Positions 35,277 to 44,216 of a stretch of DNA of 64,000 nt are shown here, one piece after another. The notes beneath the pieces are model-generated. The model ran no database searches. It was not told where the DNA came from and saw nothing but the letters and a program-made list of their open reading frames with translations. The stretch comes from Candidatus Competibacteraceae bacterium. GTDB taxonomy: Bacteria > Pseudomonadota > Gammaproteobacteria > Competibacterales > Competibacteraceae. A program made the position numbers and the translations under genes. The stretch covers positions 115,709 to 179,708 of the forward strand of contig JAPUDV010000055.1 in the NCBI GenBank assembly GCA_027492875.1, written 5' to 3'. Position 1 is the stretch's first letter. Every line of letters begins with the position of its first letter.

Positions 35277-35960
35277 ATGGAACCGAGTTTTTGGCACGAG
35301 CGCTGGGCGCGAAGCGAGATCGGTTTTCACCAGCAGGACATCAACGTTCATCTCCAGCAATTCTGGACCCGACTCGGCCTGCGTCCCGCACAGCGGGTGT
35401 TCGTCCCGCTGTGCGGCAAAAGCCGCGACCTGCTGTGGCTGGCCGGCGAAGGCCATCCGGTGACCGGAGTGGAAATCAGCCTTCTTGCGGTCGAGGCGTT
35501 TTTCGTCGAGAACGGGCTAAGCCCGCGACGCTGGCGGGAGGGCGCGTTCGAGATCTGGGAGGCGGATGAAATTCGTGTCCTGCTCGGCGATTTCTTCGAC
35601 CTGGAGCCGCATCATCTGGCCGGTTGCGCCGGCGTTTACGACCGCGCCTCGCTGATCGCGCTGCCACCACCGATGCGCGAGCGCTACGCCCGCCATCTCG
35701 ACGCCATCCTGCCGTCCGGCATACGGGTGCTGCTGGTGACCCTGGAGTACGATCAGAGCGTGCTGGCGGGGCCGCCGTTCGCGGTCGGCGAGGCGGAGGT
35801 GCGGGCGTTATATCAGGCGACCCATGACGTGGAACTGCTCGACACCCGCGACGCGCTGGCGGAGGAGTCGCGCTGGCGGGAGCGGGGTTTGACCTGGCTG
35901 TTGGAGCGGGTATACCGGCTGCGCCAGCGCTCGGAGGCCGCGCCGATATCCACGCGATGA
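35277..35960 (+). CDS. tpm: Thiopurine S-methyltransferase family protein
   Basis: A 227-aa SAM-dependent methyltransferase of the TPMT family. The N-terminus FWHERWARSEIGFHQQDIN and the SAM-binding segment VFVPLCGKSRDLLWLAGEG with GVEIS are diagnostic. Bacterial members methylate selenium or tellurium compounds and thiopurines; the natural substrate is not established. The length matches E. coli/Pseudomonas-type TPMT. The stop overlaps the next ATG (ATGA). Confidence 0.88.
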   Translation: MEPSFWHERWARSEIGFHQQDINVHLQQFWTRLGLRPAQRVFVPLCGKSRDLLWLAGEGHPVTGVEISLLAVEAFFVENGLSPRRWREGAFEIWEADEIRVLLGDFFDLEPHHLAGCAGVYDRASLIALPPPMRERYARHLDAILPSGIRVLLVTLEYDQSVLAGPPFAVGEAEVRALYQATHDVELLDTRDALAEESRWRERGLTWLLERVYRLRQRSEAAPISTR

Positions 35961-37198
35961 GCGGCGTGGCGGCACTGTCGCCCGGCGCGGTGGTGGCGCG
36001 GATTTTCCTGCCTTTTGCCGCCGGTTATTTTCTGTCCTATCTGTACCGTACCATCAACGCGGTGCTGTCGCCTTATCTGGTCGCCGAATTGCGGCTGGAC
36101 GCCACCGATCTCGGCCTGCTGACCAGCGTCTATTTCCTGACCTTCGCCGCGTTTCAATTGCCGCTGGGTATCCTGCTGGACCGGTTTGGACCACGCCGGG
36201 TGGAGGCGACGCTGCTGCTGTTCGCGGCGGCCGGCGCCGGGCTGTTCGCGGTCAGCGGCAGCACGGTGGAGTTGCTTTTGGGGCGAGGTCTGATCGGGCT
36301 GGGGGTGTCGGCCTGCCTGATGGCCAGTTTCAAGGCGTTCGTGCTGTGGTTTCCGGCCGCGCGGCTGCCGGCGGTCAACGGCTGGGTGCTGGCGGCCGGC
36401 GGCTTGGGGGCGCTGGTCGCCACCGCGCCAGTAGAAGCCGCGTTCAAGCTGACCGACTGGCGCGGTCTGTTCGTCGTGCTGGCGGGTTTGAGCTTCCTGG
36501 TCGCGGTTGCCTTGCTGCTGCTGGTGCCGGAGCGGGATGGCGACAAAACGGCGGCTGGCGGTTGGCGGACGCAGTGGCGAGAGATGGCCAGCCTGTTCCG
36601 CAGTCCGGTGTTCTGGCGGATCGCGCCGTGCACCGTGCTATCGCAGGCATCGTTCCTGACGATTCAGGGTTTGTGGGCCGGCCCGTGGCTGCGCGACGTG
36701 TCCGGCTTGGGCAAGGTTACGGCGGCCGGCCATCTGTTCTGGATCGCGGCGGCGATGGTGGCGGGCTTTCTGGGCATGGGGCAACTGGCCTACCGGCTGA
36801 CCCGGCACGGCATCCCGCCGCTGGCGGTGTCGGCCGGCGGGATGGCGCTGTTCATGGGGGTACAACTGGCGATATTGCTCGATTGGGGGCCGCTGTTGCC
36901 GTTATGGGTGTCGTTCGGGTTCTTCGGCACCAGCGGGGTGCTGAGCTATGCGGTGCTGTCGCAGTCCTTTCCCTTGGCGTTGTCGGGGCGGGTCAATACG
37001 GCATTGAACTTGTTGGTATTCGTGGCGGCGTTCGCCGGGCAGTGGGGCATGGGCGCCATCATCAACCACTGGCCGCTGGCGGGTGGCGGCTACGCCGATG
37101 TCGGGTATCGCTGGGCGTTCGGGCTGGTGCTGGGAGGTCAGTTGATCACTTGGGTGTGGCTGCTGCTGGGGAACAGGCAGGTGAGGAAAACCCGCTAG
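35957..37198 (+). CDS. MFS transporter
   Basis: A 413-aa integral membrane protein with about twelve hydrophobic segments. The first half has [18 protein letters not shown] and the MFS signature loop [16 protein letters not shown] between TM2 and TM3. The central loop (about residues 190-210) is hydrophilic. Substrate is unknown. ATGA coupling with the TPMT gene suggests a shared role. Its stop overlaps the stop of the convergent UPF0178 gene by 4 bp. Confidence 0.85.
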   Translation: MSGVAALSPGAVVARIFLPFAAGYFLSYLYRTINAVLSPYLVAELRLDATDLGLLTSVYFLTFAAFQLPLGILLDRFGPRRVEATLLLFAAAGAGLFAVSGSTVELLLGRGLIGLGVSACLMASFKAFVLWFPAARLPAVNGWVLAAGGLGALVATAPVEAAFKLTDWRGLFVVLAGLSFLVAVALLLLVPERDGDKTAAGGWRTQWREMASLFRSPVFWRIAPCTVLSQASFLTIQGLWAGPWLRDVSGLGKVTAAGHLFWIAAAMVAGFLGMGQLAYRLTRHGIPPLAVSAGGMALFMGVQLAILLDWGPLLPLWVSFGFFGTSGVLSYAVLSQSFPLALSGRVNTALNLLVFVAAFAGQWGMGAIINHWPLAGGGYADVGYRWAFGLVLGGQLITWVWLLLGNRQVRKTR

Positions 37199-37647
37199 CG
37201 AGTCCGGCAGCGTGCCAGCCAGCGATCCAGACCGTTGGCGAATGCCTGCTTGTCACGATCGTTGTAAGGGGGTGGACCGCCGGTCAAGGTGCCCGCCGAG
37301 CGCAGTTCTTCCTTGAGGTTGCGCAGGGCCAGCCGTTCCCGCACGTTGTCCGGGGTGTACAGCTCGCCGCGCGGGTTGAGCGCCGGCACGCCCCGTTCCA
37401 CCAGGCGCGCCGCCAGCGGGATATCGGCGGTAATGACCAGGTCGCTGGCGGTGGCCTGTTGCACGATATGGTCATCAGCCTCGTCGAAGCCCTGGCTGAC
37501 CTGCACCGCCGTGATCAGGGGCGAGGGCGGCGTTTGTAGCCGTTGATTGGCGACCAGGGTGACCGGTATGCCGACCCGTTGCGAGGCGCGGAACACAATC
37601 ATTTTCACCGGAGCCGGGCAGGCGTCCGCGTCGATCCAGATTTTCAA
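37195..37647 (-). CDS. UPF0178/DUF188 family protein (YaiI/YqxD)
   Basis: A 150-aa protein with the family signature [13 protein letters not shown] at the N-terminus and [18 protein letters not shown] and [12 protein letters not shown] further on. The molecular function is not established; the fold resembles PIN-like nucleases. The TTG at 37647 is preferred because GGGGGAGA precedes it on the minus strand and the product then starts [11 protein letters not shown], matching the family. A longer TTG frame starts at 37662. It is the last gene of the leftward arabinose-type operon. Confidence 0.87.
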   Translation of the reverse strand: MKIWIDADACPAPVKMIVFRASQRVGIPVTLVANQRLQTPPSPLITAVQVSQGFDEADDHIVQQATASDLVITADIPLAARLVERGVPALNPRGELYTPDNVRERLALRNLKEELRSAGTLTGGPPPYNDRDKQAFANGLDRWLARCRTR

Positions 37648-37665
37648 GAATCTCCCCCACAAAAT

Positions 37666-38406
37666 TCAAAGCTTCAACCGCTTGAATATCCCTTCGGGGA
37701 TATGTCGGATCACCAGCATGATCCAGCGCCAGAAGCCGGGCAGATACACTTCATCCCGACCACGCTCGACGGCGGCGACGATGCCTTTCGCGATCTGGTC
37801 GGGTTGCGCCCAGAGCAGACCCTTTTTCTCGAACGCGGCGGTCATTGGCGTATCCACGAACCCCGGCTTGATGGTCAGCACCTGGACGCCTTTTTCGCTC
37901 AATCGGTTACGCAATCCTTGCAGGAACAGATTAAGCATGCCCTTGGCGGCGCCGTAGACGTAGTTGCTCTGCCGGCCCCGGTCACCCGCCACCGAGGAGA
38001 TGACGATCAGGATTCCGCGCCCGCGCTGTTCGAAGGTGTTGGCCAGCAAGGTGGCCAAGCTAATCGCGCTCAGGGCATTAGTTTGGATCGCTGCCAGGGT
38101 TTTCTCGACCGACTGCTGGCAGGCGGCCTGATCGGGCAAGATCCCGTGAGCGATGAAGGCCACATCGATACCGCCGAGCACCTGTTCGGCCCGCTCCAGC
38201 AGGGCTGGATGCAGGTTCAGTTGATCGAGATCCATACTCTCGCGGGCGATCGGCTGGCCGGAGCGGATTTCCAGATCGCGGGCAATCGCGGCCAGTTTTT
38301 CGGCGTTGCGCCCGACCAGATAGAAGCGGGCGCCAGCGACGGCGAAACGGCGGGCGGTGGTTTCGGCGATGGCCGAAGTGGCGCCGATAATCAGGATGTT
38401 GCGCAT
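37666..38406 (-). CDS. SDR-family reductase, DprE2-like
   Basis: A 246-aa short-chain dehydrogenase. The NAD-binding motif ILIIGATSAIAE, the catalytic Ser in VISSVAGDRGRQ and the Tyr/Lys of NYVYGAAKG are present. The C-terminus (GFWRWIMLVIRHIPEGIFKRL) is hydrophobic and amphipathic, as in DprE2. DprE2 reduces the 2'-keto intermediate made by DprE1 to polyprenyl-phospho-arabinose. The DprE1-like oxidase gene lies 17 bp upstream, which strongly supports this role. The ATG at 38406 is chosen because the Rossmann motif begins there. Confidence 0.82.
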   Translation of the reverse strand: MRNILIIGATSAIAETTARRFAVAGARFYLVGRNAEKLAAIARDLEIRSGQPIARESMDLDQLNLHPALLERAEQVLGGIDVAFIAHGILPDQAACQQSVEKTLAAIQTNALSAISLATLLANTFEQRGRGILIVISSVAGDRGRQSNYVYGAAKGMLNLFLQGLRNRLSEKGVQVLTIKPGFVDTPMTAAFEKKGLLWAQPDQIAKGIVAAVERGRDEVYLPGFWRWIMLVIRHIPEGIFKRLKL

Positions 38407-38423
38407 GTCGTTTTCCGTGAAAT

Positions 38424-39719
38424 TCAGTCGGCGATTACCCGCCGCCAGAAACTGGAAGAGAAGCGGGGATCGATGGAGCGGCTGAATACTTCCCATTGCG
38501 GGTAATATTGGCGGAAGCTATCGCCGCTCATTCGGGCGTCCTTGGCCGGATAGACCGCCCCGCCGGCTTGCCGGGTCACTTCGTCGAGCCGTTCCAGCAA
38601 GGCGAGCGTCTTTTGTCCCCGGTTGGGGAAATCCAACGCCAAGGTGATGCCAGGGCGTGGGAAGGATAGCAGCCCGCCTGAAGTTCGTTCGCCGAAGCGC
38701 TTGAGCACCGCCAGCATCGATCCCTGACCGCTGGCGGCGATGCGGGCCAAAATTTCCCGCAAGGCTTCACGGGCGTCGAGGGGGGGAATGACGCACTGGT
38801 ATTGAAAGAAGCCTCGCCGCCCGTACAGCCGGTTCCACTCCAGCAGGTTGTCCAGCGGGTAGAAGAAGGGTTGATACGGTATCAACCCACGCGCCGGGCG
38901 CGGTAGATGATAGTAGAGCCAGTTGAACCCGCGCACGCTCAGGTTGTTGATCAGCGAGATCGGCGGAGCGAACGGCACGGTCAGCGCGCGGCGTTCCGCT
39001 GGCGGCGGTTTCATCAGACCGGGCGGCGCATGCATTCCCGCCATGTAAATCCCCCGGCCCAGCGCCCGACCCCGGGCGGCGCAATCGATCCAGGACACGA
39101 TGTAGGGATAGCGCGCCTCGTAGTCGTCGTTGAGCGCCAGGAACTCGTCCAGACTGGCAAAGCGGCGATTTTCGGCCACGATCCAGGGATTAGCGATGCG
39201 TTGCAACTGGATTTCCACCCAGGTGATCAACCCCGTTAGTCCCAGCCCGCCGACCGTCGCCTGGAACCATTCGATGTTCTGTTTCGGGGTGCAGGTTAGG
39301 CGCTCGCTGTCGGAACGCAGCAGCTCGAAGGCGCGGACATGACTGCCGAAACTGCCGGCAACATGATGGTTCTTACCGTGCACATCATTGGCGACGGCGC
39401 CGCCCAGGGTGACGAACTGAGTGCCGGGGGTAACCGATAAAAACCAGCCTTGCGGGACGGTCAGCGCCAGAATTTCCGAAAGCAATACGCCGGCTTCCGC
39501 CCGCAATACACCATTGGCCGGGTTGAAAACGATGAAGCGATCCAGTCCCCGGGTTAGCAAGAGCGCACCGCCGTCGTTCAGGCAGACATCGCCGTAACTG
39601 CGACCATTGCCGAAAGGTATTAATTTTTTATGGATACCAAAATTTTTTAAACTAGCAGGGAAGAATAGAGCAATTTTTACCTGCTCATTTTGTTGAGGAT
39701 AATTGGCCCATGGTTTCAT
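38424..39719 (-). CDS. FAD-linked oxidase, DprE1-like (decaprenylphosphoryl-ribose 2'-oxidase)
   Basis: A 431-aa flavoprotein of the vanillyl-alcohol-oxidase fold. The FAD-binding segments are FGNGRSYGDVCLNDGG and TPGTQFVTLGGAVANDVHGKNHH. The C-terminal half has the D-arabinono-lactone-oxidase-like region (RRGFFQYQCVIPP, YPAKDARMSGDSFRQYYP). DprE1 oxidises the 2'-OH of polyprenyl-phospho-ribose. About the first 35-40 codons are AT-rich while the rest is GC-rich, so the gene spans a composition junction near 39,610. It starts 2 bp after the AT-rich glycosyltransferase gene and precedes the DprE2-like gene. Confidence 0.85.
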   Translation of the reverse strand: MKPWANYPQQNEQVKIALFFPASLKNFGIHKKLIPFGNGRSYGDVCLNDGGALLLTRGLDRFIVFNPANGVLRAEAGVLLSEILALTVPQGWFLSVTPGTQFVTLGGAVANDVHGKNHHVAGSFGSHVRAFELLRSDSERLTCTPKQNIEWFQATVGGLGLTGLITWVEIQLQRIANPWIVAENRRFASLDEFLALNDDYEARYPYIVSWIDCAARGRALGRGIYMAGMHAPPGLMKPPPAERRALTVPFAPPISLINNLSVRGFNWLYYHLPRPARGLIPYQPFFYPLDNLLEWNRLYGRRGFFQYQCVIPPLDAREALREILARIAASGQGSMLAVLKRFGERTSGGLLSFPRPGITLALDFPNRGQKTLALLERLDEVTRQAGGAVYPAKDARMSGDSFRQYYPQWEVFSRSIDPRFSSSFWRRVIAD

Positions 39720-39721
39720 GG

Positions 39722-41299
39722 CTAGTGGTTTTTCCTAACCATGAAGATACTAATTGTAGGCCCTATTAGAGAAGTATTGTCTGGATTAATGATATAAACT
39801 CGCTCGTAATTTTCAAAAAGATTCTTATAAGTTTTTATTTGTTCATGGTGATGTTCTGGAGAATTAAAAAAACCTTCATAATCTGTAGAGCTGGTTATGA
39901 TGTAATCGAAGTCATCTATCTTGAATGAAGGGTTACATACTAATCCACAAAAGCCAAGTTGAGTCACAAAAAAATCTTTGGAGAACTGTTCAATAGGTGG
40001 GGTAAACGATTCTCTACCGATACGTGATTCTTTGGGGATATTATTCTTTATCCAATCTATACTGACCCAGCGAGTATCTGGCAAAGTGATTTGTTGAACA
40101 TATTTTATGGTTCTCATGGATTGATTATGAATGATAATAAAAATTATTGCGGTTGTTAAAGTAATTGAAAGAATCGCCTGAGAGGATTTATTAATTTTTA
40201 GCCCCTTGGTGGTTTTATTAATGACTTGTTCTATCAGGAAAACACCGTAGCCACTGAGTAGCGCCATGAAAGGGATGGTTGCAACAATATTTCTTATGAA
40301 AAATGTCTTGTATTGCCCAACAAAAATAAAGAGTAATATTGGAGTTGACGCAATAATTAATGCCTTCCAAAAATCTTTTTTAAGTAAGAATGCAAATCCA
40401 ATTAATGCAATGATCGAAGGCAGAACTCCATATTCATAATAGAATAGATGATATGCATAAAGGTGGAAGGATGTGCTGGTTTCTGACTGCGCACCAGGGT
40501 GGCCTGTCTTGTAGTGGATGGCCTCATATTTTAAATTATCGAGAAAAGTATTGTAGTCAATCAGTGCGTATGGTGTTGTAGCTATAAAAGCAGCCAAGGT
40601 TGTGCATAGGGCAATAACTATAGGGCCGTCTATAATATTTCCTGTTTTTTTCGTAACATAAAAGTGAGCTATAATAATAGGCATGAAGCTTACAAAAGCA
40701 GTATACTTGCTACTTATAGCGAACCCCACAAATATGCCTCCAAAAAAATAAAAAATCAGTTTTTTCCCATTATTAAAAATAAGAGTTGCCATCAAGGTAG
40801 CCAATAATGCCCAAAAAGCCACCGATGAATCAACTGAGGCTGTAAAGGAGTTTTCGGTATGTAGCAGACTAAATCCAATAAAGAGAGTTGCAAAAAAACC
40901 TGCTTTTGCATTAAAAAGAAATTTTCCATTATAGTAAGTTACTATAATGGTCAAGGTGGAAATCAAGACAACTAAAAATCTGGCCACAACATAGTAATTA
41001 ATTATATTGATCTCGCTGGTTTTTATACCTAGAAAAAGATTGTTGAATATTCTGAACAAGCCAAAGAAAATTGCCTGCATATATATATTAAGGCTCGGAT
41101 AATTAAAAAAGTGTGGGTTCAGATCACCGGTATCAAGCATCCTCAGGGCTTTTTCAACTAAGGTGGGTTCATCAGGATGGGTTGGTATTGGGAACCCAAA
41201 CCATATGCCTTTCAATCTCAGGAAAAAAAAGAACAGTAAAAAAGACAACATTAAAATGGTCAGTGGAAAATCCTTGCTGCGGAGTATTGTGTGTTTCAT
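39722..41299 (-). CDS. GT-C membrane glycosyltransferase (GT39-like), AT-rich
   Basis: A 525-aa protein with about eleven hydrophobic segments. The first periplasmic loop contains THPDEPTLVEKALRML, the acidic D-E motif of GT-C enzymes that use polyprenyl-phosphate sugars. A soluble C-terminal region follows (about 430-525). The gene is strikingly AT-rich and uses many AAT, ATT and TTT codons, unlike its neighbours, indicating transfer. The ATG at 41299 is preferred over a TTG at 41308. Next to DprE1/DprE2/UbiA homologues it is a candidate arabinofuranosyl transferase; the acceptor is unknown. Confidence 0.75.
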   Translation of the reverse strand: MKHTILRSKDFPLTILMLSFLLFFFFLRLKGIWFGFPIPTHPDEPTLVEKALRMLDTGDLNPHFFNYPSLNIYMQAIFFGLFRIFNNLFLGIKTSEINIINYYVVARFLVVLISTLTIIVTYYNGKFLFNAKAGFFATLFIGFSLLHTENSFTASVDSSVAFWALLATLMATLIFNNGKKLIFYFFGGIFVGFAISSKYTAFVSFMPIIIAHFYVTKKTGNIIDGPIVIALCTTLAAFIATTPYALIDYNTFLDNLKYEAIHYKTGHPGAQSETSTSFHLYAYHLFYYEYGVLPSIIALIGFAFLLKKDFWKALIIASTPILLFIFVGQYKTFFIRNIVATIPFMALLSGYGVFLIEQVINKTTKGLKINKSSQAILSITLTTAIIFIIIHNQSMRTIKYVQQITLPDTRWVSIDWIKNNIPKESRIGRESFTPPIEQFSKDFFVTQLGFCGLVCNPSFKIDDFDYIITSSTDYEGFFNSPEHHHEQIKTYKNLFENYERVYIINPDNTSLIGPTISIFMVRKNH

Positions 41300-41357
41300 A
41301 TTTAGCAATTTGGTTTGGAAGATTAGAGAAATCCCGTGTATTAATCAGCCTGCTGGA

Positions 41358-41444
41358 GCATTGCATACAGAAAGATGAGTGCATCTCCACCGTGGTTAAA
41401 TCGATGTTGCTAAAAGATGTGGCATTGCGCACAGAAAGATCAGT
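41358..41444 (-). repeat. Imperfect direct repeat: remnant of a second ubiA 3' end
   Basis: Two 23-bp copies, 41358-41380 and 41422-41444, match at 20 of 23 positions. The right copy lies in the C-terminal codons of the HAD-UbiA gene (VLIFLCAMP). The left copy lies downstream of its stop and, in the matching frame, reads ALIFLYAMLQQAD then stop. This looks like the leftover tail of another ubiA allele after gene replacement. Confidence 0.6.
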
Positions 41445-42844
41445 ACGCAGGCCAGCAGCACGTAGCGGCTGTGGGTATCGGTCAGGGCGAAGATGATCGG
41501 ATCGTCGTGCATCTCGCCGCGATGGGTGAGCAGCCAGACCCGGCTGATCCAGTAGAGCAGCGCCGGACAGAGCAGCCAGATTACCATCGGTTGGCCATAC
41601 AACGCGCGGCTGGTTTCGCTGTTGACGTACAGCGCCAGCACCAGCACCGCCAGATAGCCGGCGGCTGTGCCCAGGCTTTGCAGGATGCCCAGATCGTCCA
41701 CATGATAACCCCGGCCACTGGCGCTCAATTCGCCCTGCTCGCGCAGGGTTTGCAGTTCGGCGTAGCGCTTGACCAAGGCCAGGCTGAGGAATAGGAACAT
41801 CGAGAAGGCCAGTAGCCAAAACGAGGGTATAAGGCTTACCGCCGCCGCGCCGGCGATGATCCGCAGGGTGTACAGCCCGGCCAGCACGATGGCATCGAGC
41901 ATCAGGATTTGCTTGAGTCGCAGCGAGTAGGCCAGAGTGAAAACGTAGTAGGTGGCCAGCGCGACGGTGAACGCGGGTGGGTTGATTGGCAGGCTCAGGC
42001 CAAACGCGGCGATGAGCAGCAGTGGGATGGCGACCACGCCTTGCAGGATGGGCATCTTGCCGGCGGCGAAAGGTCGCTGACACTTGCGCGGATGGCGGCG
42101 ATCGGAACCGAGGTCGAGCAGATCGTTGAGGAGGTAGACGCTAGAGGCGCATAGGCCGAAGCTGATAAAGGCCAGCAGCGCCAGTACTAGCGTGGCTGGC
42201 TGATTCCAGGCGTGGCCGGCAGCCAAGGGCACGAAGATTAGGATGTTTTTTAGCCATTGATGCAGGCGCAGCGCCTTGCTCCAATGTCGCCATGAGGACG
42301 GGTCTTGGGCGAAAGTTCGCTCCACTTCACAGACCGTGCGAGCCTGGGCGGCGACTGATGGTGGGGCGTTGACCACGAGCGCGCGGCGGGCGTGTTTCCA
42401 CACTGCCACGTCCACGGCGGAGTTGCCGGCGTAGTCGAAGCCGTGTTCGCCATAATGTTCCACCAGGGTTGTAGCCTTGTGCGGGCCGGCCAGATTGCGG
42501 TCGCCATCGGTCGCCAGCACCTCATCGAACAGGCCCAGATGCGCCGCCACCTGCTCGGCGAATTTCCGATCTGAAGCGGTGACCAACACCAATCTCCGGC
42601 CCTGTTGCCGCTGTTCGCGGAGCAAGGCCAACAGGGCCGGGTTGTAGGGCAGGGTGTCGATGTCCAGGTCCACCCGCGCGGCGATTTCCGCCTTGAGCTT
42701 GGCCTTGCCGCCGGCCAGCCAGCGCGGCCAGCACAGCACCGACAGGGGTGCCTGCTTGAACTGGACCAAGGCTGCTTCCAGCAGCAGATCGGAATTCAGC
42801 AGGGTGCCGTCGAGGTCGATGCAAAGGGGGACAGAGGTTTTCAT
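41396..42844 (-). CDS. HAD phosphatase-UbiA prenyltransferase fusion (DPPR-synthase-like)
   Basis: A 482-aa fusion. Residues 1-190 form a HAD domain with the nucleophile motif DLDGTLLN (Asp10, Asp12), VTASD and DYAGNSAVDVAVW. Residues about 195-480 form a UbiA membrane domain with about eight helices and the aspartate motif NDLLDLGSDRRHP, followed by KCQRPFAAGK, matching phosphoribosyl-1-pyrophosphate:decaprenyl-phosphate transferases such as Rv3806c. The HAD half could remove the 5-phosphate, giving polyprenyl-phospho-ribose for DprE1/DprE2. It is GC-rich and flanked by AT-rich genes on both sides. Confidence 0.85.
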   Translation of the reverse strand: MKTSVPLCIDLDGTLLNSDLLLEAALVQFKQAPLSVLCWPRWLAGGKAKLKAEIAARVDLDIDTLPYNPALLALLREQRQQGRRLVLVTASDRKFAEQVAAHLGLFDEVLATDGDRNLAGPHKATTLVEHYGEHGFDYAGNSAVDVAVWKHARRALVVNAPPSVAAQARTVCEVERTFAQDPSSWRHWSKALRLHQWLKNILIFVPLAAGHAWNQPATLVLALLAFISFGLCASSVYLLNDLLDLGSDRRHPRKCQRPFAAGKMPILQGVVAIPLLLIAAFGLSLPINPPAFTVALATYYVFTLAYSLRLKQILMLDAIVLAGLYTLRIIAGAAAVSLIPSFWLLAFSMFLFLSLALVKRYAELQTLREQGELSASGRGYHVDDLGILQSLGTAAGYLAVLVLALYVNSETSRALYGQPMVIWLLCPALLYWISRVWLLTHRGEMHDDPIIFALTDTHSRYVLLACVLIFLCAMPHLLATSI

Positions 42845-42938
42845 TCAGCAGAGTTCCCCACTTTATACGCCGTGGTCTTGATAAAGACTGCCATTAAGTT
42901 ATAGTTCAGGCGGAATAGATGGAGATAACACTAATAGA

Positions 42939-44150
42939 TTAGTGTAGTTGAATGTGCCATTTTGCACCTTCCCATTGTGGATATATTTGCAACGGTCTAT
43001 TCGGGTTTTTTCGCCACATCTGTACCTCTTCCATCCATACAGGTCCATCTGGAACAACCCAAGGTTTAAGCGCCTCCCGATAGTTAGATGCCCAAAAACC
43101 TACCGATAGTGAAATTATAACCCAAGAAAAAATCTTATATAGTTTTTGAGTATCTTTATTAGTCCCAATGACAAATAGGCTAAGCAAGATTACGGCTGGA
43201 ACATAGGCGTATCTCCAGCCTCCGTCCATCCCAAGTGATCCAAGCAATGATAATATTGATACGGTTAGAAAGGCAATAATTATTGGAATGGAGTATTGTC
43301 GATTTATATGGGTTGCAGTAGAAAATGCTATCAATAAAATTGATATTGCTGCTGATCCTCCCAATAGCTCTGCTCCAAGTATTTCTTTCCATTGACTACC
43401 AAAGACTGGCCACAGTAAAAACTGTACTTGCCATGTTTCTATTATTGAAGCTAAACCTGGGAAAAAAAAGCGATTGCCTGTTCCATTGCCAAGCGCTGCG
43501 GTATAAGTAATATAACAGAATTGTACGATACACGAGATAATTAGAATGATATTTAGAATTAATAAATTTTTATTCTTGTCTAGATACCATCTAATTGCAA
43601 ATGCTGGTAGAAGGAAGCATGTTATAACGCCCGTTAGTCCGGATATGGTCAAAACTATACGATCAGATAAAGTAATGTAGCGATTTAACTCATCGTGGTT
43701 GGCAAGAAGAATGATAAATGCAGCAACGGCAAGATGAAACTGTGTTGTAATTGTATTTAGCCAAATCTCTCCAGTATTGACTACAAAAAGTGTAATTATA
43801 CAAAATAGTATTTGCTGAATTGGTTGCAGTCTGTTTTTAAGGCGATATAAAATAATTATATAGGGAAGCAATTGAGCAATGAACGCAGCAATTGTTGTGA
43901 TAAGTGGGGCGTATTCCAAAGGTGGGAAACGAGCCGCAAATAAAGTAGCTAGATTTGGAAAGAGTGAGTAATAACCTTGTTGAGGAGAAAAAAGCGCTGC
44001 ATACCAAACAAAATATATCCCTTTATAAAAATATCTTCCTTCTTCTGCCCAAAAACGGGGGCTTGAAAATAAGTAGGGTGCTCGATAAACTGTTTCAAAA
44101 ATTACTGTCGTGATTACTATGAGGCGCCAATCAAAAATCCGATTTTTCAT
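42939..44150 (-). CDS. AT-rich multi-pass membrane protein, possible GT-C transferase
   Basis: A 403-aa protein with about ten hydrophobic segments. The N-terminal first loop reads SSPRFWAEEGRYFYKGI, where the paired acids could be the GT-C catalytic position, and the C-terminal tail is short and soluble (KPWVVPDGPVWMEEV). No named family is recognised. Like 39722-41299 it is AT-rich, with high Ile/Asn/Lys content, and so probably foreign. It sits directly upstream of the HAD-UbiA gene in the leftward operon. An assignment as glycosyltransferase or polysaccharide membrane protein is tentative. Confidence 0.65.
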   Translation of the reverse strand: MKNRIFDWRLIVITTVIFETVYRAPYLFSSPRFWAEEGRYFYKGIYFVWYAALFSPQQGYYSLFPNLATLFAARFPPLEYAPLITTIAAFIAQLLPYIIILYRLKNRLQPIQQILFCIITLFVVNTGEIWLNTITTQFHLAVAAFIILLANHDELNRYITLSDRIVLTISGLTGVITCFLLPAFAIRWYLDKNKNLLILNIILIISCIVQFCYITYTAALGNGTGNRFFFPGLASIIETWQVQFLLWPVFGSQWKEILGAELLGGSAAISILLIAFSTATHINRQYSIPIIIAFLTVSILSLLGSLGMDGGWRYAYVPAVILLSLFVIGTNKDTQKLYKIFSWVIISLSVGFWASNYREALKPWVVPDGPVWMEEVQMWRKNPNRPLQIYPQWEGAKWHIQLH

Positions 44151-44193
44151 GGTTTGTATAGTGCCTAAGGTTTGAATCTCTAAGGATCCATTT

Positions 44194-44211
44194 CCCGCAG
44201 CTCGCTGCGGG
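44194..44211 (-). terminator. GC-rich hairpin between ybhN-like and AT-rich membrane genes
   Basis: CCCGCAGC and GCTGCGGG form a perfect 8-bp stem with a 2-base loop just downstream of the ybhN-like stop on the minus strand. No T-run follows, so it may attenuate or protect RNA rather than terminate. It also lies at the edge of the AT-rich block. Confidence 0.35.
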
Positions 44212-44216
44212 GTCGT

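Noticed and set aside
42926-42946. ACACTAAT/ATTAGTGT inverted repeat near the end of the AT-rich membrane gene, considered as terminator
   Set aside because: Overlaps the stop codon and lacks a following T-run on the minus strand; AT-rich short palindromes are expected by chance there.
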